The notes: a model not told the origin generated them from the sequence alone. A stretch of DNA of 64,000 bases from Gammaproteobacteria bacterium (GCA_016125505.1 WGLP01000002.1:1116001-1180000), one strand, 5' to 3'. Counted from the first letter of the stretch, positions 43,597 to 55,134 are shown. Made by a program: numbers and translations.

Positions 43597-44379
43597 ATGG
43601 ACTTACGTGTATCCCTGTTAATCATCGGCGGATTAATCATTCTGGCGATATATCTCATTAGCCGGCGCAATGTGCCGTCGGAAGAACGCCATGCAAGTTA
43701 TACCAGGCCGAGTCTCTGGCCGCAGTGGCGTGAAAAACTGCGGTCTCTCTTTTCCTCAAATGCAACACCCGCGCAGGAAGAATCATATACCCCGACTGCA
43801 CCTGTTCTCGATCATGCTGAACTGGATCAACTGGAAGAAATCATACCGGCACGCAATACCGCGGTAGTGAGCGAAGAAGAGGCGCCGGTCATTGTTGAAT
43901 TGGGCAGTGAACAAATCGCCCCGGCGGGGGAACAGCTGTTTATTCCATTGACGTTATTGGCCAAGGCCGACGAAGAAATTGCCGGCGACACTATCGGGAA
44001 TGCGACTGAAGCAATCGGTATGGTGCTCAAGGAAGATGGCATCTATCGCTATGAAGTCAAGGACAGCCAGGGTTACCGGCAGGTCTTGTTGGGCCTGGCG
44101 AATATCCTGGAACCGGGTACGTTCGATACGTCCACGTTGTCACAGGTGTCCACGCCCGGCCTGGTGCTCTATCTGCATTTGCCTGCGCCCATCGAAGCAC
44201 GCGAAGCCTTCAATACGCTGATCGATGTCGGGTATAAACTCGAAGAATTACTGGATGCCGAGCTGTGTGATGAGTCGCGCAGCGTGCTGACCAAGCAGAC
44301 CATCGGTCATCTCAAGGAGAAGGTCGAGGCCTTCCGGTTCAAACAGAAAATGACGTCCTTGCAACGCCGGCGTCCGTAA
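43597..44379 (+). CDS. zipA: Cell division protein ZipA
   Basis: This 260-residue protein has an N-terminal membrane anchor (SLLIIGGLIILAIYLI), a short linker and the C-terminal FtsZ-binding domain (about 115-250: FIPLTLLAKADEEIAGD, GLVLYLHLPAPIEAREAF). It tethers FtsZ to the membrane. The linker is short compared with E. coli ZipA (328 aa). The order smc-zipA-ligA is common in gammaproteobacteria. Confidence 0.92.
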   Translation: MDLRVSLLIIGGLIILAIYLISRRNVPSEERHASYTRPSLWPQWREKLRSLFSSNATPAQEESYTPTAPVLDHAELDQLEEIIPARNTAVVSEEEAPVIVELGSEQIAPAGEQLFIPLTLLAKADEEIAGDTIGNATEAIGMVLKEDGIYRYEVKDSQGYRQVLLGLANILEPGTFDTSTLSQVSTPGLVLYLHLPAPIEAREAFNTLIDVGYKLEELLDAELCDESRSVLTKQTIGHLKEKVEAFRFKQKMTSLQRRRP

Positions 44380-46419
<2,040 letters not shown>

Positions 46420-46424
46420 GGCAT

Positions 46425-46453
46425 ACCCCGCATCGCAGAACACGATGCGGGGT
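46425..46453. terminator. Bidirectional terminator between ligA and ppiC
   Basis: ACCCCGCATCG (46425-46435) and CGATGCGGGGT (46443-46453) form a perfect 11-bp stem with a 7-base loop between the convergent stops. T-rich flanks are weak. Confidence 0.75.
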
Positions 46454-46460
46454 GTGAAGC

Positions 46461-47258
46461 TTATTTCATTTTGATATCGATCTTGGCGTGGTCACGCAGG
46501 TCTTTCACGTATTCCTGCAATTTTCTCTGACGCAGCGCGGCGACGATCTGGTTGCGTAACTCATCCAGTGATGGCGGCGGTGATTCGCGTTCGTCTTCCA
46601 GCATGACAACGTGCCAGCCATACTTGGTTTCGACGGGCTTTTTGGTGTAACTGCCTTTTTTCAATTCGGATACGGCCTGGGCAAAGGAGGGCATGTTATT
46701 TAACTGGCCCGCATTCAGCCAGCCAAGTTCGCCACCTTCCTTGGCGGAAGGACCGCTGGATTTTGTCTTGGCAAGATCAGCGAATTTTGCACCGCCATCC
46801 AGTTCGGCGATGATGTCCTTGGCTTCCTGTTCGGTTTTTACCAGGATGTGGCTGATCTTGAATTCCTTGACCTTGTGGTCCTTGACCTTGTCGTCATAGA
46901 TTTTTTTGACTTCGTCATCCGGAATAGGCTTGGCGACGTCGCTCTCGCGCAGCAATGTCTGAATATAGACGTCTGTCTTTTGCTGTTCGATGGCATAGTT
47001 AAGGTCTTTGTTCTTGTCTATCTTTTTCTTCCTGACCTGTTCCATCAGTAACTCGCGGTTGATGAGTTCCTCTAAAACGGCTTTCTCGTCATGGCTGATA
47101 TCCTGTTTGGTGGTTGCCTGGCGATATTGGAAGTAACGATCCAGTTGCTGCTTCGTGATTTTGTGGCCGTTGACCGTGGCGACCACATCATCTGCCATGG
47201 ATATGCCGCTGATCCCGGCGAGCAGAAGAAAAACAAATACGTATTTTAATGCTGACAT
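46461..47258 (-). CDS. PpiC-type peptidyl-prolyl isomerase, exported
   Basis: This 265-residue protein starts at 47258 (MSALKYVFVFLLLAGISGIS), giving a signal peptide; the frame stays open further upstream without support. A SurA-like N-terminal helical part (about 25-120) precedes one parvulin domain (about 130-225) with FKISHILVKTEQEAKDIIAE and GGELGWLNAGQ. It probably helps fold outer membrane proteins in the periplasm. Confidence 0.9.
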   Translation of the reverse strand: MSALKYVFVFLLLAGISGISMADDVVATVNGHKITKQQLDRYFQYRQATTKQDISHDEKAVLEELINRELLMEQVRKKKIDKNKDLNYAIEQQKTDVYIQTLLRESDVAKPIPDDEVKKIYDDKVKDHKVKEFKISHILVKTEQEAKDIIAELDGGAKFADLAKTKSSGPSAKEGGELGWLNAGQLNNMPSFAQAVSELKKGSYTKKPVETKYGWHVVMLEDERESPPPSLDELRNQIVAALRQRKLQEYVKDLRDHAKIDIKMK

Positions 47259-47289
47259 GGTGGTTGGTTTCCTTTGTGTGTAATGTGTT

Positions 47290-47589
47290 TCAGGGAAGGA
47301 CTTTCTTGAAAGGTTTGACAGCGACATGGCTATACACACCGGCCTTGACGTAAGGATCGGCATCGGCCCATTGCTGTGCCGCCGCCAGAGATTCGAATTC
47401 CGCGACGATAAGCGATCCGCTAAAGCCTGCCGGTCCCGGGTCATCACTGTCGATGGTGGGGAAGGGACCCGCCAGGATCAAACGGCCCGCTGCCTTGAGT
47501 TCGTTCAGCCGGGCCAAATGGTCGGGGCGGGTGGCCAGGCGCTGTTGCAGACTATTCGGATTGTCTGTACCAATGACGGCGTAAAGCAT
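47290..47589 (-). CDS. YciI family protein
   Basis: This 99-residue dimeric alpha/beta barrel protein has the pattern [21 protein letters not shown] and [20 protein letters not shown]. Family members carry a His-Asp pair and may be small hydrolases; no substrate is known. It starts one base before yciB ends. Confidence 0.88.
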   Translation of the reverse strand: MLYAVIGTDNPNSLQQRLATRPDHLARLNELKAAGRLILAGPFPTIDSDDPGPAGFSGSLIVAEFESLAAAQQWADADPYVKAGVYSHVAVKPFKKVLP

Positions 47590-48159
47590 TCAGGCCCCCT
47601 CCGCGGGTTTTTCCTTGGCGTGGCGTGCCAGGTAGAGCGATTGAATGATAACAAACACCAGGGTCAGGCCGAAGGTGCCGAATAATTTGAAATTGACCCA
47701 GGCGTCAAAACTGACGCTCCTGGCGATGATCAGATTGACGATGCCAATGGCGGCGAAAAACAAAATCCACATATAACTCACGCGCGTCCAGATTATCTCA
47801 GGCAACTCGATAGCGTGCTGCATCATGCGTTTGATGATGGGGGCTTCGCCAATGTAATGACTGGCGAGGAAGGCCATTGCAAACAACCAGTAGGCGAGGG
47901 TGACTTTCCAGATCAGAAACGCCGGGTCGCGAAAATAGATCGTGGCGCCGCCGAAGATGATCGCCAGTGCCAGCACGATGATGTGCATTTTTTCAACTTT
48001 GTGCTTGCGCACCCAGGTTACGCCAACCTGAATACAGGTGGCGGCGATCAATAGGGCGGTCGCAATGACCATGCTCTGGACTTCATCGGTAACCCGCTTG
48101 CCAATGGTATAGGCGATGTAAAAGACGATGACCGGGAAAAAATCGAATAGGAATTTCAT
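47590..48159 (-). CDS. yciB: Septation protein A family (YciB)
   Basis: This 189-residue membrane protein has five hydrophobic helices and the family start MKFLFDFFPVIVFYIAY; WKVTLAYWLFAMAFLAS and NLIIARSVSFDAWVNFKLFG are also conserved. YciB affects cell envelope synthesis and division in enteric bacteria. It shares a transcript with yciI, as in many gammaproteobacteria. Confidence 0.92.
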   Translation of the reverse strand: MKFLFDFFPVIVFYIAYTIGKRVTDEVQSMVIATALLIAATCIQVGVTWVRKHKVEKMHIIVLALAIIFGGATIYFRDPAFLIWKVTLAYWLFAMAFLASHYIGEAPIIKRMMQHAIELPEIIWTRVSYMWILFFAAIGIVNLIIARSVSFDAWVNFKLFGTFGLTLVFVIIQSLYLARHAKEKPAEGA

Positions 48160-48169
48160 AATTTAGTAT

Positions 48170-48916
48170 TCAGTGTAAGGTGGGTTTATTGGTCAGATGA
48201 TAATATTTTTCCATGACGGTTCTGACGTGCTGGGGATAACCGATAAGATCCATCTGCTGCAGGCCTTCCGCAAAGAACCCGGGCGCATCCTCCGGTAATC
48301 GATAGAGTAGCTGTTCGAACACCGCCTCCATTCGTTTCGGGTCATGCGAACGCGTCGCGACGATCCCATGGTTGAGGTTCAACACCCGCCACGGCCGGCC
48401 GGGATTGGATTTATCCATGTCCTGCTTAATCTGTGGCGTGACCGCATCAATGATAACATCAACCGCGTCGCTGATTTCTCCCAATAACAGTTGATCCTGC
48501 GTACTGTTCGCCAGTTTTGACAGTGCATTTACCACGGGCTCCAGCTGCGTCAGTGGCAGATGCTGACGTGCGCACCATAACGCAATGGGGATAGGCAGGC
48601 CTGTGAAGATCCGCTGTGCCTCGTCGCAGTCCAGTTTGATCGCCCAGTCGTTGAGGTTATCCATCAGCCCAAGGCCGTGATCCGCAAGCTCCTGCATCTG
48701 ATCCTGTGCGACTTCCTGAGGGGCCTTCGCCTGATTTTCGATCGTCGCGAGAATCGCAAAGAACTGCGCAAGACTTTTCCCCAGGGTGTCCGGACCAATT
48801 TGCTCCGACTGTGACGAAGCGTGATAAGCGCTGACTACTTGTTGTAAGGCATGTTCGGCCTGTTCCTGCATTTCCCCAACGTGCATGTTGAAAAAATCCG
48901 ATTTTCCGGTCGCCAT
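48170..48916 (-). CDS. Conserved protein of unknown function near yciB
   Basis: This 248-residue protein starts at the ATG 48916 (MATGKSDFFNMHVGEMQEQA); the frame is open 19 codons further back. It is helical and soluble, without signal or membrane segments; VNALSKLANSTQDQLLLGEI lies mid-protein. I recognise no domain. It lies ten bases upstream of yciB on the same strand and diverges from rnm. Confidence 0.6.
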   Translation of the reverse strand: MATGKSDFFNMHVGEMQEQAEHALQQVVSAYHASSQSEQIGPDTLGKSLAQFFAILATIENQAKAPQEVAQDQMQELADHGLGLMDNLNDWAIKLDCDEAQRIFTGLPIPIALWCARQHLPLTQLEPVVNALSKLANSTQDQLLLGEISDAVDVIIDAVTPQIKQDMDKSNPGRPWRVLNLNHGIVATRSHDPKRMEAVFEQLLYRLPEDAPGFFAEGLQQMDLIGYPQHVRTVMEKYYHLTNKPTLH

Positions 48917-49002
48917 GACAATATTTATGCCGTTGATTAAACGACGATTATACCTCTGTACGCAAAGACACATAGACCCGTTTTGGTTACACTAGGTTCC
49001 CC

Positions 49003-49857
49003 ATGCAGTCTGTTTACGATTTACACGCACATACCACCGCTTCCGATGGCACCTTGACCCCCACCGCCCTGGTTGAAACCGCGGTTCGCTGTGGTATTCA
49101 GGTGTTGGCGGTGACGGACCACGATATCACGGCCGGGCTGGCAGAGGCACAGGATGCCGCAACGCAGCGCGGGGTTGGCCTGGTCCCGGGTATCGAGATT
49201 TCCGTGACCTGGGCTCATCAGACCATACATATTGTGGGCTTACAAATTGACCCTGACTGCCGTGTTTTGCAGGAAGGTCTGGCAAAACTCCATGCCTTTC
49301 GCGTATGGCGGGCCGAGGAGATTGCCCGGCGCCTGGAAAAGGCCCGGATCCCCGGCAGTCTTGACGCCGCCAAGTCCTATGCCGGCGGTAAAATCATCAG
49401 CCGGACCCATTTTGCGCGTTTTCTGGTAGCGCAGGGCTACGCCAAGGACATGAAACAGGTCTTCAAGCGCTATCTCGTCCGCAATAAACCTGGCTATGTC
49501 CCGGGCGAATGGGCCGACCTGGAGGAGGCCCTGCAATGGATCCACCAGGCCGGTGGCCTGGCGGTATTGGCGCATCCGGCGCGCTACCCACTGTCAGGGC
49601 AGCGTCTGCGTCAGTTACTGACCGCGTTTCGGGAGGCGGGTGGCGTAGGGCTGGAAGTGGTCTCCGGCAGCCACAGTCAGGGTGATATCCTGCGTTTTGC
49701 GGAATTGGCGGCGCACTACGGTTTTTACGCCTCTCGCGGTTCGGATTACCATGGACCGGAAAATGCCTATGCCGACCCGGCATATTTACCTGCGCTCCCA
49801 CCCCAATGCCGCCCCATCTGGACACATGCCCAGTGGGCCGATTGCACAGCAACCTGA
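49003..49857 (+). CDS. rnm: PHP-domain 5'-3' exoribonuclease RNase AM
   Basis: This 284-residue PHP phosphoesterase (YciV/TrpH family) has DLHAHTTASDGTLTP, VTDHDITAGLAEA, GIEISVTW and SRGSDYHGP, giving the metal-binding histidines. RNase AM trims 5' ends of rRNAs and degrades short RNAs. It lies next to yciO as in E. coli, seven bases upstream. Confidence 0.9.
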   Translation: MQSVYDLHAHTTASDGTLTPTALVETAVRCGIQVLAVTDHDITAGLAEAQDAATQRGVGLVPGIEISVTWAHQTIHIVGLQIDPDCRVLQEGLAKLHAFRVWRAEEIARRLEKARIPGSLDAAKSYAGGKIISRTHFARFLVAQGYAKDMKQVFKRYLVRNKPGYVPGEWADLEEALQWIHQAGGLAVLAHPARYPLSGQRLRQLLTAFREAGGVGLEVVSGSHSQGDILRFAELAAHYGFYASRGSDYHGPENAYADPAYLPALPPQCRPIWTHAQWADCTAT

Positions 49858-49864
49858 TACCGCT

Positions 49865-50491
49865 ATGGCCCAGTATTTTCAGCTTCACCCGGTTAATCCG
49901 CAGGCACGCCTGGTCAAACAGGCGGTAGACCTGATTCGTGACGGCGCCGTCGCGGTCTATCCCACGGATTCCGCTTATGCCCTGGGTTGCCATCTTGGCG
50001 ACAAAAAGGCACTGGATCGTTTACGGCGGATCCGGCGGGTCGATGACAAGCACAATTTCACCCTGGTGTGCCGGGATTTATCCGAGATCGCGGCCTATGC
50101 GAAGGTGAGCAATACGGTCTATCGCCTGTTGAATGCCTTCACGCCGGGCCCGTATACCTTCATTCTCGAAGCAACCCGCGATGTACCGCGTCGTCTGTTG
50201 CACCCCAAGCGTCGCACCATCGGCATCCGTGTCCCGGATAACAAGATTGTGTTGGCCCTGCTGCAGGAGTTGGGGGAGCCCATTCTCAGTACCACCTTAA
50301 TCCTCCCCGGCGAAAGCCTGCCCATGACCGACGCCGAGGACATTCGCGAGAAACTCGACAATGATGTCGATGTGATCATTGACGGTGGCCATTGCGGTAT
50401 CGAACCCACCACGGTGGTGTCCCTGGTGGATGATCAGCCCGTTGTGGTGCGCGTGGGCTGCGGCGACCCTACGCCTTTCCAGGTGTCTTAA
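49865..50491 (+). CDS. yciO: YciO, Sua5/YrdC-like protein
   Basis: This 208-residue protein starts at ATG 49865 (MAQYFQLHPVNPQARL). It has the YrdC fold: DGAVAVYPTDSAYALGCHLG, KHNFTLVCRDLSEIAAYAKV and FTPGPYTFIL. YciO is a paralogue of the tRNA threonylcarbamoyladenosine enzyme TsaC; its own role is less clear. It is followed by trpS after 52 bases. Confidence 0.88.
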   Translation: MAQYFQLHPVNPQARLVKQAVDLIRDGAVAVYPTDSAYALGCHLGDKKALDRLRRIRRVDDKHNFTLVCRDLSEIAAYAKVSNTVYRLLNAFTPGPYTFILEATRDVPRRLLHPKRRTIGIRVPDNKIVLALLQELGEPILSTTLILPGESLPMTDAEDIREKLDNDVDVIIDGGHCGIEPTTVVSLVDDQPVVVRVGCGDPTPFQVS

Positions 50492-50543
50492 TCCGCCAGT
50501 GGTCCGCTATAATGCGGCCCCTTTGAACAGAGGAAATCTTGCT

Positions 50544-51758
50544 TTGGCTATCTTGCCCAACCAACCACAACGTGTGCTCTCTGGGATGCGCCCCACCGGC
50601 GCCTTGCATCTTGGCCATTATCATGGGGTCCTCAAGAACTGGGTCAAATTGCAACATGAATACGAATGCTACTTTTTCGTTGCTGACTGGCATGCCCTGA
50701 CCACGCACTACGAAGAAGTCACCGTCCTGGAAGAGAGTGTTTGGGACATGCTGGTGGATTGGTTGGCAGTCGGGGTGAATCCAGGCTCAGCGTGTTTGTT
50801 TATCCAGTCGCGTGTGCCGGAACACGCCGAATTGCACCTGTTGTTGTCGATGATCACCCCGCTGGGATGGCTGGAGCGGGTACCGACGTATAAGGACCAG
50901 CAGGAAAAACTCAAGGAACGCGACCTGGCGACGTATGGTTTTCTGGGTTACCCCTTGCTGCAAAGCGCGGACATCATGGTCTACAAGGCCGGTCTGGTAC
51001 CCGTGGGTGAAGATCAGGTTGCCCATGTGGAGCTCACGAGGGAAGTTGCCCGCCGATTCAATCACTTGTACGGTCGCGAGCCCGGATTTGCCGACAAGGC
51101 AGAAGAGGCCGTCAAGAAGATGGGGAAGAAGAACGCCAAGCTCTACCAGGAACTTCGGCGCAAATTCCAGGAGCAGGGCGATACTCAGGCCCTCGAAACC
51201 GCCAGGGCACTACTGGATTCACAGCAGAATATCTCGTTGGGTGACAAGGAACGGCTGTTTGGTTATCTCGAAGGCGGTGGCCGCATTATCCTGCCGGAGC
51301 CGCAGGCGTTGCTGACACCTGCCGCCAAGATGCCGGGCCTGGACGGGCAGAAGATGTCCAAGTCCTACAACAATACGATCTCCTTGCGCGAGGCCCCAGA
51401 AGAAGTTGAGAAGAAGATGCGCACCATGCCTACCGATCCGGCGCGGGTTCGCCGTGATGATCCGGGCACGCCGGAAAAATGCCCGGTCTGGCAGTTCCAT
51501 TTGGTGTACTCCGATGAGGATACCCGCAACTGGGTCCAGCAAGGCTGTACCACCGCCGGGATTGGCTGCCTGGATTGCAAGCAGCGGGTGATTGAGGCGG
51601 TACTGGCGGAACTGGCACCGATTCAGGAACGGGCGAGGCAGTTTGAGCAGGATAAAGGGCTTGTGCGTAACATCATACATGAAGGCACGGAAAAGGCACG
51701 GGATGTGGCGCGTCAGACCATGCAGGAGGTCCGTCAGGCCATGGGCCTGGAATACTGA
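50544..51758 (+). CDS. trpS: Tryptophanyl-tRNA synthetase
   Basis: The 404-residue class I synthetase starts at TTG 50544 (reads MAILPNQPQRVLSGMRPTGA), supported by AGAGGAAA eight bases upstream and by the family N-terminus. The HIGH-type motif is TGALHLGHYHG and KMSKS is intact in GQKMSKSYNN (about residue 268). It carries a long insertion (about 165-245), so it is the larger TrpS type rather than the 335-residue form. Confidence 0.92.
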   Translation: MAILPNQPQRVLSGMRPTGALHLGHYHGVLKNWVKLQHEYECYFFVADWHALTTHYEEVTVLEESVWDMLVDWLAVGVNPGSACLFIQSRVPEHAELHLLLSMITPLGWLERVPTYKDQQEKLKERDLATYGFLGYPLLQSADIMVYKAGLVPVGEDQVAHVELTREVARRFNHLYGREPGFADKAEEAVKKMGKKNAKLYQELRRKFQEQGDTQALETARALLDSQQNISLGDKERLFGYLEGGGRIILPEPQALLTPAAKMPGLDGQKMSKSYNNTISLREAPEEVEKKMRTMPTDPARVRRDDPGTPEKCPVWQFHLVYSDEDTRNWVQQGCTTAGIGCLDCKQRVIEAVLAELAPIQERARQFEQDKGLVRNIIHEGTEKARDVARQTMQEVRQAMGLEY

Positions 51759-51860
51759 GGTCCGGCGCACGAAGCTGTACTAAGTGATTGTTTTTAAATA
51801 TGTATTTATTCTGGGTCGAGGTAGGGACAAACCCCGCCAACTGAGGTAGCATAGGCGCGC

Positions 51861-52694
51861 ATGACAGAAGTTGAGTTGCAAAGCACGCCCGAACAACAGG
51901 AAATGCCCTTTGCGGTTGTGCAAGGGGTCCCGTTTACCCGACTCCCCAAAGATCTCTACATTCCCCCCGATGCCCTGGAAGTCTTTCTGGCCGAGGCCTT
52001 TGAAGGTCCGCTCGATTTATTGCTGTATCTGATCAAGCGCCAGAATCTGGATATCCTGGATATTCCCATTGCCGAGATTACCCGCCAGTACGTGGAATAC
52101 GTGGACCTGATGAAAGGTCTGCGCCTGGAGCTGGCGGCGGAATACCTGGTGATGGCGGCGATGCTGGCGGAGATCAAATCGCGCATGTTGCTGCCCCGGC
52201 CGGTGGAAGAAGAGGATGAAGAAGACCCTCGCGCGGAGCTGGTACGCCGCCTGCAAGAGTACGAACGTTTCCGTCAAGCGGCGGAGGATCTCAATACACT
52301 GCCGCGCGTCGATCGGGATACACCACCCGTGGAACTCGTCGTGCCGGATCGCAAGGTCGTGAAGCTGCCGCCACGCGTGGAGATGAAAGACCTCATTTTT
52401 GCCCTGCGCGATGTTATTGTGCGCGCTGAAAACTATGCGCATCACCACATCCAGATGGAACCGCTGTCCGTACGTGAGCGCATGTCGAATGTGCTTAAGG
52501 TGGTACGCGGCGATGACTTTATCGAATTCAGCAAATTGTTCACACCGGATGAGGGGCGTGCCGGTGTAGTAGTGACATTGCTGGCGATACTTGAACTGCT
52601 CAAACAATCCTTGATCGAAATGGTGCAAAGCGAAATCTTCGGCCAGATTCATGTCAAGGCTGCCGGCAGCCGTGTGCAACAGGAAGAGGCGTGA
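51861..52694 (+). CDS. scpA: Segregation and condensation protein ScpA
   Basis: This 277-residue kleisin has the signature EAFEGPLDLLLYLIKRQNLD, then EYLVMAAMLAEIKSRMLLPR and a winged-helix end (FSKLFTPDEGRAGVVVTLLA). It bridges the two SMC heads. An N-terminal extension of about 40 residues precedes the family start. Confidence 0.94.
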   Translation: MTEVELQSTPEQQEMPFAVVQGVPFTRLPKDLYIPPDALEVFLAEAFEGPLDLLLYLIKRQNLDILDIPIAEITRQYVEYVDLMKGLRLELAAEYLVMAAMLAEIKSRMLLPRPVEEEDEEDPRAELVRRLQEYERFRQAAEDLNTLPRVDRDTPPVELVVPDRKVVKLPPRVEMKDLIFALRDVIVRAENYAHHHIQMEPLSVRERMSNVLKVVRGDDFIEFSKLFTPDEGRAGVVVTLLAILELLKQSLIEMVQSEIFGQIHVKAAGSRVQQEEA

Positions 52695-52741
52695 TCACGA
52701 CACGCTAATTACGAATCAAACTGCTTTAAGATTGCGAGAAC

Positions 52742-53434
52742 ATGGAAACAGAACAACTCAAACGTATACTCGAAGCGCTCATCATGGCCTCCAGCACACC
52801 ATTGAGCATGGACCGCATGCTGGCCGTGTTTCCCGAGGATCAACAACCGGAGCACGAAACCCTGCGTGAGGCCTTGACTGCCCTGGCGCAAGATTATGCC
52901 GGCACCAGCCTGGAGTTAAAAGAAGTCAGCACCGGGTATCGTTTTCAGGTACGCAAAGATTACGCGGAATGGGTGGGCAAACTCTGGGAAGAAAAACCGG
53001 CGCGGTATTCCCGTGCCTTGCTGGAAACGCTTGCACTGGTGGCCTACAAGCAGCCGATTACCCGCGGTGAGATCGAAAAGATCCGTGGTGTCAGCGTGAA
53101 CACCCAGATCATGAAGACCTTGCTGGAACGCGAATGGGTGACCATCGTCGGTCATCGCGACGTGCCGGGCAAACCCGCCATTTATGCGACAACGAAACAG
53201 TTTCTGGATTACTTCAATCTGAAATCGCTGGCAGATCTGCCGCCGTTGGCGGAGATCAGAGACCTGGACCAGCTCAATGGTGAACTTGCTTTTCCAGCAG
53301 CCGAAGATGAAGACGACGCAGAAGCTAACGCGAATACAGAAGGTGAAGCAAGCGACACCGTTGTCAATCTGGACGTTGAGGCGGCGGAGTCGGAAGATGC
53401 GGACATGGGACAAGCCATGACCGCCGAACACTAA
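52742..53434 (+). CDS. scpB: Segregation and condensation protein ScpB
   Basis: This 230-residue protein has two winged helices: LKRILEALIMASSTPLSMDR near the start and ETLALVAYKQPITRGEIEKI in the second. It binds ScpA in the Smc complex. The last 50 residues are acidic and low complexity (EDEDDAEANANTEGEAS), not part of the fold. It follows scpA by 47 bases. Confidence 0.94.
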   Translation: METEQLKRILEALIMASSTPLSMDRMLAVFPEDQQPEHETLREALTALAQDYAGTSLELKEVSTGYRFQVRKDYAEWVGKLWEEKPARYSRALLETLALVAYKQPITRGEIEKIRGVSVNTQIMKTLLEREWVTIVGHRDVPGKPAIYATTKQFLDYFNLKSLADLPPLAEIRDLDQLNGELAFPAAEDEDDAEANANTEGEASDTVVNLDVEAAESEDADMGQAMTAEH

Positions 53435-53460
53435 TTCACGTCTTTTACCCGATCGTCCCC

Positions 53461-54276
53461 ATGGACGAAAAAATTCAAAAGGTCCTCGCCAATCTGGGCT
53501 ATGCTTCGCGGCGTGAAATCGAACGCTGGATCGAGGAAGGTCGTGTCCGTGTCAATAACCAGGTGATCGGGCTGGGTGTCCGCGTGACGCCTGCGGATAA
53601 GATCAGTATCGATGGCAAACCGGTACATCGTGTCCCGACACAACAGATACCGCGAGTCTTAATTTATCACAAACCGGTCGGCGAGATTTGTACCCGTAGT
53701 GACCCGCAAGGGCGACCCAGTGTGTTCGATAAGTTGCCACGGCTCAGCAAAGGTCGCTGGATTGCCGTAGGTCGTCTCGACATCAATACCACCGGGCTCC
53801 TGCTGTTTACCGATACAGGTGAACTGGCGAATCGGCTTATGCATCCGCGTTATGGCATCGAGCGTGAGTATGCGGTACGTGTGCTGGGGCAGGTTACTCC
53901 CGAACAGCTTTTAGCCTTGCAACAAGGTGTCGAACTCGAAGATGGCATCGCCAGGTTTGTTGCGGTGACTGATGCCGGCGGCACTGGTGCGAATCATTGG
54001 TACCATGTGACTTTACTGGAAGGGCGAAACCGTGAAGTAAAACGGTTGTGGGCGGCGATAGGTCTGCAGGTGAGTCGTTTGCATCGCATACGGTATGGCC
54101 CCGTAAGCTTGCCACGATCAGTGAAGTTAGGGCAGTATCAGGAAATGGAAGATCAGGCAAAGGAACTGTTGCTGAAGACAGTCGGGCTTGACGAGCTATT
54201 GAATAAATCCCTGACGCCAACTGCCCCCTCAAACCAGCGGCGCAGAAAGACAAAAACAATTAAAAACCGGAGGTAG
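53461..54276 (+). CDS. rluB: 23S rRNA pseudouridine synthase RluB
   Basis: This 271-residue RsuA-family enzyme modifies U2605 of 23S rRNA. It has an S4 domain (YASRREIERWIEEGRVRVNN), the catalytic Asp in GRLDINTTGLLLFTDTGEL, and LLEGRNREVKRLWAAIGLQV. The C-terminus ends in a basic tail (RRRKTKTIKNRR). The order scpA-scpB-rluB is widely conserved. Confidence 0.94.
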   Translation: MDEKIQKVLANLGYASRREIERWIEEGRVRVNNQVIGLGVRVTPADKISIDGKPVHRVPTQQIPRVLIYHKPVGEICTRSDPQGRPSVFDKLPRLSKGRWIAVGRLDINTTGLLLFTDTGELANRLMHPRYGIEREYAVRVLGQVTPEQLLALQQGVELEDGIARFVAVTDAGGTGANHWYHVTLLEGRNREVKRLWAAIGLQVSRLHRIRYGPVSLPRSVKLGQYQEMEDQAKELLLKTVGLDELLNKSLTPTAPSNQRRRKTKTIKNRR

Positions 54277-54280
54277 TCGA

Positions 54281-54349
54281 ATGCGTATCCGTATGCTTGT
54301 GTTGCTTGCGGTGGTCTTATTCGTGGCAAGCTTGCCGTTATACCAGTAA
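54281..54349 (+). CDS. Small 22-residue hydrophobic peptide
   Basis: A 22-codon frame reading MRIRMLVLLAVVLFVASLPL then YQ begins four bases after the rluB stop. A strong Shine-Dalgarno, GGAGGT, lies seven bases upstream and overlaps the rluB end. The peptide would be one membrane helix. Nothing else in the 160-base gap explains so strong a ribosome site. Expression is not shown by the sequence. Confidence 0.45.
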   Translation: MRIRMLVLLAVVLFVASLPLYQ

Positions 54350-54436
54350 ACGAAGGTAACGCCTTTCCAGTGTCATGCGCGGCACGTGGACGTACTATAG
54401 AATCAGTTTCTCACATTGTCATGACGTCGTAACAAG

Positions 54437-55099
54437 ATGGCAAGTCTCACATTCAATCAAGTTTACCAACGTCTGTTGCGGCAATATGGTCCCCAGGACT
54501 GGTGGCCGGGCGATACTGCATTTGAGATCATGGTTGGTGCGGTGTTGACGCAGAATACCAGCTGGACGAATGTTGAACGCGCTATCGGGAATTTAAAACA
54601 ACGGGATGCACTCTCGTCATCGCGAATCGTCGCAATGCCACACGCACAACTTGCGCGTTTGTTGACCCCGGCAGGCTACTTTAATGTCAAAGCGACACGG
54701 CTGAAAAATTATTGCGTATGGTACGAGTCGCAAGGTGGTCTGAGTAAACTGAAAAGACTCTCTACTGAGATTTTGCGCAAAAGCCTGCTCTCAGTTAACG
54801 GCGTGGGAGCGGAAACCGCAGACGATATTCTGTTATATGCCTTCGATCGCCCGGTATTTGTTATTGATGCCTATACACGTCGATTGTTTACGCGTTTGGG
54901 ATTGGTCGAAGGCAATGAATCGTACGAGGAGTTGCGGCGTATATTCGAATCCAAGCTTGCGAGAGTGAAGGATAAGGTCGGGGTGTTTAACGAGTATCAC
55001 GCGCTCATCGTTCATCACGCCAAGTATTTTTGTCGCACCAAGCCAAGGTGCCAGGATTGTTGTCTGCAGCACTGTTGTATAGGCGCAGTGATATCCTGA
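54437..55099 (+). CDS. Endonuclease III-like DNA glycosylase
   Basis: This 220-residue HhH-GPD protein has FEIMVGAVLTQNTSWTNVER, the helix-hairpin-helix LLSVNGVGAETADDILLYAF and catalytic Asp in VFVIDAYTRRLF. The lysine of bifunctional EndoIII is replaced (GVGAET rather than GVGRKT), so it is probably a monofunctional glycosylase of the MagIII type acting on alkylated or other damaged bases. Clustered cysteines at the C-terminus (CRTKPRCQDCCLQHCC) suggest a 4Fe-4S cluster. Confidence 0.85.
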   Translation: MASLTFNQVYQRLLRQYGPQDWWPGDTAFEIMVGAVLTQNTSWTNVERAIGNLKQRDALSSSRIVAMPHAQLARLLTPAGYFNVKATRLKNYCVWYESQGGLSKLKRLSTEILRKSLLSVNGVGAETADDILLYAFDRPVFVIDAYTRRLFTRLGLVEGNESYEELRRIFESKLARVKDKVGVFNEYHALIVHHAKYFCRTKPRCQDCCLQHCCIGAVIS

Positions 55100-55134
55100 G
55101 AAGGGAAAATTGTGGCGGAGAATTTGCGAACCGG

